Below the pieces are notes generated by a model, which did not search any database, was not told the DNA's origin, and saw nothing but the letters and a program-made list of their open reading frames with translations. Positions 17,352 through 24,743 of a DNA stretch of 31,795 nucleotides are shown in pieces (the first letter of the stretch is position 1; each line of letters opens with the position of its first letter). The translations under genes and the position numbers were made by a program. The stretch is from a virus, in the IMG/VR virus record IMGVR_UViG_3300021957_000169, positions 1-31,795 of that record; one strand, 5' to 3'.

Positions 17352-20160
17352 TGTCGTCGTCCTTCATGTCATGGAAGTCTACTGATATCGTACGCGCTGC
17401 AGGTAGGTTTAGATGTGTACCTTTACCTAAACGTATCGACACACGCTTCGCACCCATCTCGTCTTGCAGGTCACGTATGAAGTGTTCGTATAGTACCTGC
17501 TGGTTCGTGCACCACTTCTTCAGCGGCTTAGGTAATAGGTACAGCTTCTTTGTATCGGTTTCGTATCGGCCCACCCATTCACCGCGAGGAGACGCTTCGG
17601 GTATAACAAGCTCGTCAAGACCGTTGTTATTGGCTGAGCGCATGTCGTAGCTCCCGCGGATCTGCAGAATAGACGCATGGTTCTCAAACACATAGTTGTT
17701 TAAAGTCTCGTGCACGGAGGCGGTTGCATCCTGCAGATGGTTCTTACGGGATATAAGTAGTGCAACTAACCACTTGCGAACCTGCTTTAGATCCCAATCT
17801 ATAAACCCTAACTTCTTTGCAATGTATAAACCTGTAAGGGACGCGGCGCACCCTGCAGACCAGAACCTGTGCTCCTGTGCCAGACCTGCGCTCTTGTCCA
17901 AGTTACGGCGTAACTCAGTCAACCACTCTTCTACCTGCCTTCTATGGTTTATAATGTACTGAATGTAGCGTACCGCAACCCACCCGTAGTTCTTTGTTAT
18001 CCGCTCAAACAGTGCGTCTGTCTCTGCCTTCAACGACGGATCTTTCAATGACTTATCTACAGATATCTCCAACATGCGTAACATCTCTGCTTCTGGAAAC
18101 TCTTTGTCTCGGCTCAGGATTTGCCAAATACTGGAGTTAGCCGAACTCACAGCGATCAGTTGCCACGGGTCACCCCTGAACCGCTCTGTGTTACCGTTGC
18201 TGGACATACGGTTCTTCTGTCGACCGCCTGACAACTCGTACACGTAAGAAGATGCGAAGTCTGGAGTGATGTTCGTCATCTCGTCAGAAGACAGTGGTAC
18301 GTTCTTCATTACCTCCGCCCTGTTCATACGTGAGTTTGTTGTGTCTTTGTGGTGGTTCATCAGTTCTTCGGGGTTGCCGAATATACCCAAGGCTGCACGC
18401 ATAGCAGTTGTCTTGCCGACACCCGACCCACCGAACAGATGCAGGCCCATACAGTTCTGACCTGTGAGCGGCATCAAGATTGAGCCGAACCCTGTGCCGA
18501 TAACAAACTGGTGCAGTTCAAAACGCGGACGGTTATAGAACTTCAAACAGTCCAAGAACTCTTCCTGTGTGCCCTCTGGCACAAACGCAGGAAACAGTCC
18601 TGCTGTCTTCTTTGACGGAGGGTTGTAATCCACGTCCGTACCACGCACGAGTGTGTCACCTAAGACAAACTCCTTCATATCTTTATTGGTCCACCCAAAT
18701 TGCAGGTGCGCTTCATCCGCTGCATTAGCCATCTGTAACTCATCAATCCATCTAGTTGTATATCGCATTAGCTTCTCCAAAGTACCGCCCCACGCTGTTA
18801 CACCATTAGTTGCTACGGCTTTTCTAAACTCTTCTTTTGAAGTTATTGACGCCATGGGGATAGTAAACTCCCGCACACCATCGTGCGGAAGGTGTAGGTT
18901 AAACACGACCACGTAACCTCCAAGGGAAGCATCGTGCAGTAACCGCGTAACGTAAAGATCATGGTGGTAAAGGCACTCTTCGTTCACCTCCCCATCCACA
19001 GTAGATCGTATATACACACCACCGTTTCGGCCACGAAAATAAGGTTTAGGGTATGTCGGTATTGTAAGCGTTTTACCTTGCGGGTCTGGCGCTTCAATCT
19101 CTTCCTCTTCTTCGGCCTCGGCAACGCGCTCGCCAAGATCAAGAGGCTTTCGTATTTTGCCCTGATGTATGCAGTTTATACACACGTCTGGGGTAGCCTC
19201 ATCAAACGTAGAACATCGGTAAGCGCGGTCCGCTTCTAAGGCGTGCCACTTATTCGTTGTCTCTTCTTCGGTGTAACCTTCGTACCCACGAGATATACTA
19301 TGCGCGATCTTCAAAGAACTATCGCCACAGTTTTTCAACGTTGCTAATATACCTCGCCACAACGGTTCGGATGCAGAGTTACGATCTTCTAAGTACCTGC
19401 GTATCTGTTCACACCCACGCCCATCAGCCGTTTTTGTTAGTATGTCTTTGAACGACCATTGTTTGTTACTCGCCAATTTGTCGAACAACGCAACAGGTGC
19501 CTCTACCCCTGCAACCTCCTCTGGAGCTTCAGATATCTCCACAGGCTTGCCATGCAGCAGGCTAGCAAACTCAGTGAACGACGTGGCCTTTGGTAGATCG
19601 ACACCGTACGACTTCACCTCTAACGGCGGATCTTGTTTGTAGTTGTGCGTGTCAGGAAAACGTAGTACCCGCGAAGAATCCGCAGTCACCCCTGCATCGG
19701 CCCGCAGTTTATGTTCGGCGCACCGCTGCTTCAATGTTTCAGCAACTCGCGTCCACTGTCTCCGTGGCACGGCCTCGGTTAGCGGCCAGTATACATGCAC
19801 TCCTCTACCAGAGTTTACCATAGCAGGAGTAGGCAGTGACAACGCCGTGCAGAACTTACGTACATCTGCTATAGCTGTCTTCTGGTCTGCGTAGTCTTTG
19901 CTTGGCCCGCAATCCAAATCAAGGAAGAAGGACCGTAGCGAGTTCACGTTATCTTGTTTACGTGAATTATTCTGTGTAAACGTGGCTAGTGCGAAATATA
20001 CATCGTACCCGTCCTCGTCATACGTAACCGCCGCGTCTTGCATAGTATCTATCGAAGTGTAGAATTTCTGCTGTCGGTGGTCTTTGGCAGCGTTAGCGGC
20101 GAACAGGCAATAATAACCCTCGTCGCTTAGTACACTCCCTAAAAAACTTTTTGTGTCCAT
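17335..20160 (-). CDS. Primase-helicase (AEP-like primase plus DUF927-type P-loop ATPase), 941 aa
   Basis: The N-terminal region carries signatures of archaeo-eukaryotic primase/primase-polymerase proteins: FFLDLDCG (78-85) with the metal-binding DxD, NSGRGVHVYW (116-125) and DSSRVLRFPDTHN (161-173). A Cys cluster (C316, C327, C330 with H332) may bind zinc. The C-terminal half has a Walker A motif GGSGVGKTT (577-585), a Walker B-like LSSDEMTN (623-630) and a sensor-like IAVSSAN (669-675), as in DUF927-type phage ATPases. It should prime synthesis and unwind the template for the phage family A polymerase. The ATG at 20160 lies 78 bases after the SSB-like gene, with a hairpin in between. The call is firm for primase plus ATPase. 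Helicase activity is inferred from the family. Confidence 0.9.
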   Translation of the reverse strand: MDTKSFLGSVLSDEGYYCLFAANAAKDHRQQKFYTSIDTMQDAAVTYDEDGYDVYFALATFTQNNSRKQDNVNSLRSFFLDLDCGPSKDYADQKTAIADVRKFCTALSLPTPAMVNSGRGVHVYWPLTEAVPRRQWTRVAETLKQRCAEHKLRADAGVTADSSRVLRFPDTHNYKQDPPLEVKSYGVDLPKATSFTEFASLLHGKPVEISEAPEEVAGVEAPVALFDKLASNKQWSFKDILTKTADGRGCEQIRRYLEDRNSASEPLWRGILATLKNCGDSSLKIAHSISRGYEGYTEEETTNKWHALEADRAYRCSTFDEATPDVCINCIHQGKIRKPLDLGERVAEAEEEEEIEAPDPQGKTLTIPTYPKPYFRGRNGGVYIRSTVDGEVNEECLYHHDLYVTRLLHDASLGGYVVVFNLHLPHDGVREFTIPMASITSKEEFRKAVATNGVTAWGGTLEKLMRYTTRWIDELQMANAADEAHLQFGWTNKDMKEFVLGDTLVRGTDVDYNPPSKKTAGLFPAFVPEGTQEEFLDCLKFYNRPRFELHQFVIGTGFGSILMPLTGQNCMGLHLFGGSGVGKTTAMRAALGIFGNPEELMNHHKDTTNSRMNRAEVMKNVPLSSDEMTNITPDFASSYVYELSGGRQKNRMSSNGNTERFRGDPWQLIAVSSANSSIWQILSRDKEFPEAEMLRMLEISVDKSLKDPSLKAETDALFERITKNYGWVAVRYIQYIINHRRQVEEWLTELRRNLDKSAGLAQEHRFWSAGCAASLTGLYIAKKLGFIDWDLKQVRKWLVALLISRKNHLQDATASVHETLNNYVFENHASILQIRGSYDMRSANNNGLDELVIPEASPRGEWVGRYETDTKKLYLLPKPLKKWCTNQQVLYEHFIRDLQDEMGAKRVSIRLGKGTHLNLPAARTISVDFHDMKDDDSAESS

Positions 20161-20188
20161 GATTGCAGCTTTCGCTAGAGATAAAGAA

Positions 20189-20228
20189 GCCGTGACGCTG
20201 CATACCCAACAGGTAACACCGTCACGGC
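20189..20228 (-). promoter_or_regulatory. Perfect 9-bp hairpin between the SSB-like and primase genes
   Basis: GCCGTGACG (20189-20197) and CGTCACGGC (20220-20228) are perfect inverted repeats around 22 bases. Within the loop of the leftward RNA, TACC and GGTA can form a second small stem. The RNA after the hairpin reads TTCTTTATCTC, only partly U-rich, so termination would be leaky. It may cap the 3' end of the abundant SSB message or lower primase expression. Confidence 0.55.
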
Positions 20229-20238
20229 CATGAAATAC

Positions 20239-20925
20239 TTAGTCGTCAAATTCGGCTAAGATATCATCTAGTTCTGCTTCTTCTTTTGGTTTTGGTTTAG
20301 CTTTCTTGCGTTCTGCCTTGACAGGCTCAGCAATCTCTTCAGGTTCGTCTGTAGGCAACTCAAACCCAGTAACCTCAGTATCGTCTTCGACAGTGAAACC
20401 ATCTTCGACATCGAACGGCGAGTAAGCCTCACGCGGTTTGTATTTAATAACCTGCACTGCACGTAGACGTAAGGATACACCTGTGTCTCTCATGCTGTAA
20501 GGCACAAACACCACCTGAATGTTAACGGTACTGCCTGTAGTAAGCTGAAAGTCTTCCGCCAACTCTTTGTTCTTGGCATCATACTGTTCTGGTTTGTTAG
20601 TAACCTGCTTACCGTACGCCCCTTTAAGAGCGGCTTTACCTGTGAAAGTACCGTCCGATTCTTTTGCAAACGGCATAGTAATCTTTTCAGGCCAGTTTTG
20701 CTCTCGCTTCGCTACATAGGCTTCCATCATAGACTTGAACAAAGCTTTTGCTTGTTCTGCGCTCATACGAAACTGAATTTCATATTTTGCGCCTTCGTCC
20801 AGAGGGTCACATGGTACGCTCTTGCCGCGTGTGCCCGCGGTCTGATCGAAACGATAGGGTGAGTCTAGACGTGGGTATATCGCTTCTACGCCACGGATAA
20901 TATAGGGTGTGTTGGCATCAGCCAT
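20239..20925 (-). CDS. Probable single-stranded DNA-binding protein with acidic tail, 228 aa
   Basis: The sequence is beta-rich through residue 170 (for example KYEIQFRMS, STVNIQVVFVPYSM, VSLRLRAVQVIKYKP), consistent with an OB fold. It ends in a Lys/Pro-rich linker followed by the acidic tail EEAELDDILAEFDD. Such a tail is the hallmark of replication SSBs of the T7 gp2.5 and DUF2815-like types, where it contacts the polymerase and helicase. Residues 169-180 carry SPFDVEDGFTVE, a motif that also ends the neighbouring 219-aa protein. The ribosome site GGAGAA before the ATG is strong, fitting high expression. The gene lies between the Cys4 protein and the primase-helicase. The exact SSB family is inferred. 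Confidence 0.8.
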   Translation of the reverse strand: MADANTPYIIRGVEAIYPRLDSPYRFDQTAGTRGKSVPCDPLDEGAKYEIQFRMSAEQAKALFKSMMEAYVAKREQNWPEKITMPFAKESDGTFTGKAALKGAYGKQVTNKPEQYDAKNKELAEDFQLTTGSTVNIQVVFVPYSMRDTGVSLRLRAVQVIKYKPREAYSPFDVEDGFTVEDDTEVTGFELPTDEPEEIAEPVKAERKKAKPKPKEEAELDDILAEFDD

Positions 20926-20936
20926 TTTTAGTTCTC

Positions 20937-21596
20937 CTAGTTAGTTTCTATACTAAACCCGTCTTCTTCTGAAAACGGTGATGTTGAAGGCATATCAACC
21001 TCGAACGGTTGGTACGCTATAGCTCTGAGCGTATCAGCATGGTTAACCATACCTTCAACGGTCTCGGCTTCGTCTCCTGCAACAGGTCTACGTGGCCTGA
21101 AGAAGAGTTTTGGCACGCTACTTTGCGCGTCAAAATAGATTTGAGTTATCACGTCCACTGCACGTGTACTGCGTCCTGTTAAGAACTTTACGTACGCCTG
21201 TAGCGGTGTGGCCCCTCCACGCCCCTGCCCAAAAATTGACATGGCAGAGACTTGTAACTGGTATACTTTATCAAGGTCATCCTCAAAAACAACAGCTAAA
21301 CGCTGTGAAAATCTGCACGCCCTACCGCCCCCATCGTCTGAACCACGTATGTTCTGCGTGCAGTCAAGGCAGCGCCGTGCTTGCCGCCTGTGTTCTGGTA
21401 CTTCTGCAGCAGGTCTCTGTGTATCATCAGACCAACAAGTGGGCGGTGTAGGATTAGCAGGATCATAGACCCCTTTGTAGTACGCACGGGATATACCCGC
21501 TGCATTTATAAGTATGACGTTCAGCGTGTCTAACTCTCCTTTATCAGGCACGCTGAATAAACCGTCACGTGTACTTATCCTACGTACGTCGATCAC
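20937..21596 (-). CDS. Cys4 zinc-binding protein, probable ssDNA-binding/recombination accessory, 219 aa
   Basis: A likely zinc site is formed by C54, C76, C79 and C94 (the segments PPTCWSDD, RRCLDCTQN and GRACRFSQR). The C-W-S-x-D ... C-x-x-C ... GS-x-D-x-GG-x-x-C arrangement recurs in phage replication-module proteins that sit beside SSB genes. The second half is beta-rich (RLAVVFEDDLDKVYQLQVSAMS). The C-terminal end, SPFSEEDGFSIE, closely copies a motif in the adjacent SSB-like protein, and LRAIAYQP resembles LRAVQVIKYKP there. The protein may therefore be a diverged paralogue with a zinc insertion. It starts with GTG overlapping the TGA of the upstream HTH gene (GTGA), so translation is probably coupled. 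The function is inferred. Confidence 0.7.
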   Translation of the reverse strand: MIDVRRISTRDGLFSVPDKGELDTLNVILINAAGISRAYYKGVYDPANPTPPTCWSDDTQRPAAEVPEHRRQARRCLDCTQNIRGSDDGGGRACRFSQRLAVVFEDDLDKVYQLQVSAMSIFGQGRGGATPLQAYVKFLTGRSTRAVDVITQIYFDAQSSVPKLFFRPRRPVAGDEAETVEGMVNHADTLRAIAYQPFEVDMPSTSPFSEEDGFSIETN

Positions 21597-21781
21597 GATT
21601 GCTCCTTGCTCTTCTGCAACGCATCGACCAGCTTGTTAAGGTTAAACCTGTACGTATCCTCCACGTGGATATACGTATCAGACGGTATGTGTCCTTTGGC
21701 TAGCCACTTTCTCAATGTAGACACAGAGATGCGTAGGTGTTCAGATACTTCGTTTAATGTTAGATATTCTTGGTTAGTCAT
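21593..21781 (-). CDS. Excisionase/MerR-like helix-turn-helix DNA-binding protein, 62 aa
   Basis: The first 50 residues fit a winged helix-turn-helix of the excisionase/HTH_17 type: YLTLNEVSEHLRISVSTLRKWLAKGHIP, followed by a short wing (DTYRFNLNKLVDAL). At 62 residues it is the size of a single domain with no effector region. It overlaps both neighbours (ATGA upstream, GTGA downstream), so it is embedded in the replication operon. No integrase gene is present in the window, which argues for a role as a regulator or architectural factor of replication rather than true excision. Its DNA target is unknown. The two palindromes at 23770 and 30327 are candidates, as this class often binds short repeats. 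Confidence 0.85.
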   Translation of the reverse strand: MTNQEYLTLNEVSEHLRISVSTLRKWLAKGHIPSDTYIHVEDTYRFNLNKLVDALQKSKEQS

Positions 21782-22167
21782 TTTTTCCTCACAGAAACAA
21801 CATATTCCGAATCAACGTTTAGACCTTTCGGAACAAGATCAGGGTTTTCTTCCAAGAATTGCTTTACGTTTGTCTGGTTTAACCGTTTCTCAAAGAAATG
21901 AGGTAGGTTGTTTTCCATGATGAACTCGTGCATGGACTCCCAGTCACTGGTCCAGTAACGTTGTTTGGTAGTCCTAAAGAATGATCCTTCGGAAGTTTTG
22001 ACACTTGTAACATCGTGGTCTTTACAATGCTGCAAGAGGGCTTGCTTTATAAGATCCATCTTAGCGGTCAGCTTACTGTCTGCCGCCTTAAATGCATCTG
22101 ACAACTCTGCACGTTTATCGCGCATCTTCACATAGGTCTTGACCAGCTTTTCAATGGACGCCGCCAT
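21778..22167 (-). CDS. Conserved-type phage protein of the replication operon, 129 aa
   Basis: A GGAGAA ribosome site precedes the ATG. The N-terminal 50 residues are a charged helix with heptad-like spacing (EKLVKTYVKMRDKRAELSDAFKAADSKLTAKMDLIKQALLQHC), probably a coiled coil. The second half is alpha/beta: VTSVKTSEGSFFRTTKQRYW, DWESMHEFIMENNLPHFFEKRL and VKQFLEENPDLVPKGLNVDSEYVVSVRKK. This coiled-coil plus small domain layout recalls Gam- or Gp157-like nuclease inhibitors that phages use to protect DNA ends, but I cannot confirm a match. Its placement between the helicase and the HTH gene is consistent with a role in DNA protection or recombination. Confidence 0.7.
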   Translation of the reverse strand: MAASIEKLVKTYVKMRDKRAELSDAFKAADSKLTAKMDLIKQALLQHCKDHDVTSVKTSEGSFFRTTKQRYWTSDWESMHEFIMENNLPHFFEKRLNQTNVKQFLEENPDLVPKGLNVDSEYVVSVRKK

Positions 22168-22221
22168 AGGTATTCTCCGTTATTTTATTGTTATAGGTGG
22201 TATATAGTGGTAATGAGATAG

Positions 22222-23757
22222 CTAGTCAAGCATCTCTTTGTAAAGATCTATCATTTTAGTGTGTACGTCTATTCGTTTATCAAGGAGACCGTACATGCGC
22301 TTCTCTACGTACGAACCCTGCAACTGGATAACTGTGCACTTGTGCTGCTGACCAGACCTGTGCACGCGTGCATTTGCCTGTGCGTAGGTTTCAAGGGAGG
22401 ATGTCGGTCCCCACCAGACAACCGTGTTGGCTGCGGTAAGTGTAACACCGTGTGCAGCGGCCTGCGGTTGGATCAACAAAACCTGCGGATCAGTTTGTTT
22501 CTGAAAACGAGCGAAGATGTCAGTACGCTTACTAACAGGTACGTCTCCGTTTATAATATCGCACGCAACGCCGTCTTTGCTGAGCTTATCCTGCAGGGCC
22601 ATGATGGTGTGTTTGAACGGTACAAACACCAGCACTTTCTGACTGCTCTCATCAATGGCTTCCTTTAGAACTTTATAGCGATTGCTTATGTCAAACTCTA
22701 CGGTGTCGCCCCCATCAACGTAGATAGCCCCTGCCGATATTTGTAGGAGCTTGTTCATAACAACTGCGGCGTTGACTGCGGTTACGTCTTCCCCTGCCAC
22801 CTGCATCACTAACCGCTTGCGTAGCAGTTCATAATACTTCTCTTGTTGCTTTGTCAGTTCTACGTTTCTCTTCACGTACACCATATCGGGTAAGTCCAGA
22901 CATTCATCTTTGGTGAACCGTATAGCGGGCTGCAGTGCTTGGAACACAACCTCGTTGGCATTTTCTTTTGCGGCCCATTTAAACTGAGTTTGTTTGTACA
23001 TAACCTTGTCTCGGAACGCGCCGAAAAACCTCGGCACCCCGTCAGGGTTTACCAACTTAGCTAACCCGTACGCGTCCAGCGGAGACTGTGCTGCAGGAGT
23101 ACCTGTCATCAACCAAAGCCACGTGTCTTCTGTGATAACTCTACGTAACGTCTTCCATCTGCTGGTCTGTACGTTTTTGTAGTGGGTAGCTTCGTCTATA
23201 ATAATGAGGTCGAACCCACCTGCACGGATGTCATCCTCTACAATGTTAACACCATCGTAGTTTATTATGACAAATTCGGCCCCGCCGTTTACGATATCTT
23301 TGCGCTTCTTCTTGCTGCCATAGGCAATGTCCACACTACGGTGCATGGCAAAGGTAAACAGATCCTCCCGCCACGCGCTGTCCATGATCGACAGCGGGCA
23401 GATAACCAATACCCTATTTATCTTGCCTTGTTGCATCAAATAGTCTGCGGCCCATATCGCAGAGGCAGTCTTACCTGTGCCTTGCTCGTTAAAACAGAAC
23501 CCCCTGCGATTTATTGTTAGGAAACCTGAAGTTTTCTTTTGGTGGTCGAATGGTTTGTATTGACCTGTCCACGTATACCTACCCTCAATAGGTGACGGTA
23601 CGCTTATGCCCATGCTGTTAAGTGTCTGCGCTTCATCTACGCCCCACTTCACCACGACTTCGTTGTCTGGCAGTAACTTGCAGTTGGGTATGTACTTTGC
23701 AACGCGGTTGGGGTCTCGCAAGGTCAGCAAAAGCGCCTTGTTCTTCAGTATTTCCAC
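22222..23757 (-). CDS. SNF2/DEAD-like superfamily II helicase, 511 aa
   Basis: All main superfamily II motifs are visible: EQGTGKT (91-97, Walker A), VLVICPLS (116-123, Ia), IIDEATHYK (186-194, DEAT-type Walker B), LMTGTPAAQ (near 217-224, motif III), a second RecA-like core with QAAAHGVTLTAANTVVWW, and QANARVHRSGQ (motif VI). QxxxRxHRxGQ is diagnostic of the SNF2 family. It probably remodels or unwinds DNA during phage replication or recombination, as expected for the SNF2-type helicase often found with phage polymerase, nuclease and primase genes. The start is a GTG at 23757 with GAGGAG ahead of it. A near-perfect palindrome (23770-23787) lies just upstream, so this gene may have its own control point. 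Confidence 0.92.
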   Translation of the reverse strand: MEILKNKALLLTLRDPNRVAKYIPNCKLLPDNEVVVKWGVDEAQTLNSMGISVPSPIEGRYTWTGQYKPFDHQKKTSGFLTINRRGFCFNEQGTGKTASAIWAADYLMQQGKINRVLVICPLSIMDSAWREDLFTFAMHRSVDIAYGSKKKRKDIVNGGAEFVIINYDGVNIVEDDIRAGGFDLIIIDEATHYKNVQTSRWKTLRRVITEDTWLWLMTGTPAAQSPLDAYGLAKLVNPDGVPRFFGAFRDKVMYKQTQFKWAAKENANEVVFQALQPAIRFTKDECLDLPDMVYVKRNVELTKQQEKYYELLRKRLVMQVAGEDVTAVNAAVVMNKLLQISAGAIYVDGGDTVEFDISNRYKVLKEAIDESSQKVLVFVPFKHTIMALQDKLSKDGVACDIINGDVPVSKRTDIFARFQKQTDPQVLLIQPQAAAHGVTLTAANTVVWWGPTSSLETYAQANARVHRSGQQHKCTVIQLQGSYVEKRMYGLLDKRIDVHTKMIDLYKEMLD

Positions 23758-23769
23758 AATGTTCTCCTC

Positions 23770-23787
23770 GTTAGTACGGGTACTAAC
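23770..23787. promoter_or_regulatory. Operator-like palindrome, copy 1
   Basis: GTTAGTAC (23770-23777) and GTACTAAC (23780-23787) are perfect inverted repeats separated by two bases. The site fills the 30-base gap between the HNH-like gene and the helicase start and abuts the helicase ribosome site. A second copy of the same palindrome is at 30327-30342. A loop of two bases is too tight for a good RNA hairpin, so a dimeric protein binding site is more likely. Confidence 0.65.
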
Positions 23788-24075
23788 TTACTTTTTCTTT
23801 TTTGGGCTGCTCAGGGCACCGCCTGCCGCTCTGTTTTTGTTGCGGCTTTGCACAGTATACCCGTGTTTGTTTGAGCCACCTTTACTTAGCGGTTTCTTGT
23901 GCGCGATGTCTTTACCCTCACGCTTGTCGGCTTTGCCGTTCTTGTTGGCGTCTTTGCCAGTCTTATCCATTTTGCGCCGCGCACGCTGCCGCTCCATGCG
24001 GTCCTCGTGCTCACCTCTAGCCTTCTGCTGTTGGTATTCTTTCTTGTACGGGCGGGGCTTGTTTACGTAAGGCAT
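23788..24075 (-). CDS. Small very basic protein with degenerate HNH-like end, 95 aa
   Basis: The N-terminal 45 residues are extremely charged (YKKEYQQQKARGEHEDRMERQRARRKMDK), followed by a Lys/Asn/Asp linker and KDIAHKKPLSKGGSN near residues 55-69, then VQSRNKNRAAGG. The pattern H-x-x-PL-S-x-GG-x-N ... N-x-N-R is the second half of an HNH fold, as in small phage HNH-like proteins in which the first Cys/His pair is lost. The first His of a canonical HNH is absent or moved here, so catalytic activity is doubtful. It may be a nucleic-acid-binding protein. The ATG at 24075 overlaps the upstream stop by one base (TGATG). Confidence 0.6.
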   Translation of the reverse strand: MPYVNKPRPYKKEYQQQKARGEHEDRMERQRARRKMDKTGKDANKNGKADKREGKDIAHKKPLSKGGSNKHGYTVQSRNKNRAAGGALSSPKKKK

Positions 24076-24743
24076 CAGTTAACTCCGTTATGTGGGCACT
24101 CTACCACGGGGCAGTGGCGACGACATAACCCGCTAGGTCGGGGGTTCCATACATCGTTCTTCGCGGCTTCGGCCATGGCATTATACTTGATTATCCATTT
24201 CCCCCAAAGCTCTTTTCTATCATCGAAGACATACTTCTCCTGTACAAGGTCACGACACACCACAAAGAACAACGCTGCGTGCACTGTCTTTACTTCAGGG
24301 AAGTGCGCGAACACCGAAAGCGCCATTAGCTCTAGCTGCCCTTTGTCTGCATACCGTGCGGACTTGCCTGTCTTGTAATCGACTACACGTGCACGACTAC
24401 CGTTTACGATAATAAGATCGGCTATACCGCGAAACCACACGTCTTTGTCGTAGAATCCGCAAGGTTGTAAATCTTCTGTAATACCTAGCTTCAGTTCGCA
24501 ATGCTTATCGCCCTCACGACCTTTCAGGTTCTCTAACGCTTTCTGCGCGTAGCTGAACTTCTCCGCAACAGGTTCGTCTTTGCCAATAAAGTTTTCCGCA
24601 GCCTTGTGAAACTCATTACCGTACAAGATCGCTTCGGTCTGCACAAAGGGATATGCCTTTAATATTTTCTCGTGGTAGAATTGTTTTGGACACTGCTCAA
24701 AAGATTTAAGTCTACTAAAAGACCACGGCGCAACTTTAGTCAT
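24075..24743 (-). CDS. PD-(D/E)XK nuclease, Cas4/RecB-like with four-Cys iron-sulfur signature, 222 aa
   Basis: The N-terminus SFSRLKSFEQCPKQFYH, then GIADLI (106-111), VVDYKTGK (120-127) and the helix QLELMAL (from 136) make up the RecB/Cas4-type nuclease core, with D109, D122 and K124 as the expected catalytic residues. Cys18 together with C207, C211 and C216 gives the one-plus-three cysteine layout that binds a 4Fe-4S cluster in Cas4 and AddB-like nucleases. It probably resects DNA ends in phage recombination or replication. It overlaps the polymerase gene (ATGA) and is followed by the HNH-like gene (1-base overlap). The pairing of such a nuclease with polymerase, SSB and SNF2 helicase is a known phage replication theme. 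Confidence 0.9.
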   Translation of the reverse strand: MTKVAPWSFSRLKSFEQCPKQFYHEKILKAYPFVQTEAILYGNEFHKAAENFIGKDEPVAEKFSYAQKALENLKGREGDKHCELKLGITEDLQPCGFYDKDVWFRGIADLIIVNGSRARVVDYKTGKSARYADKGQLELMALSVFAHFPEVKTVHAALFFVVCRDLVQEKYVFDDRKELWGKWIIKYNAMAEAAKNDVWNPRPSGLCRRHCPVVECPHNGVN

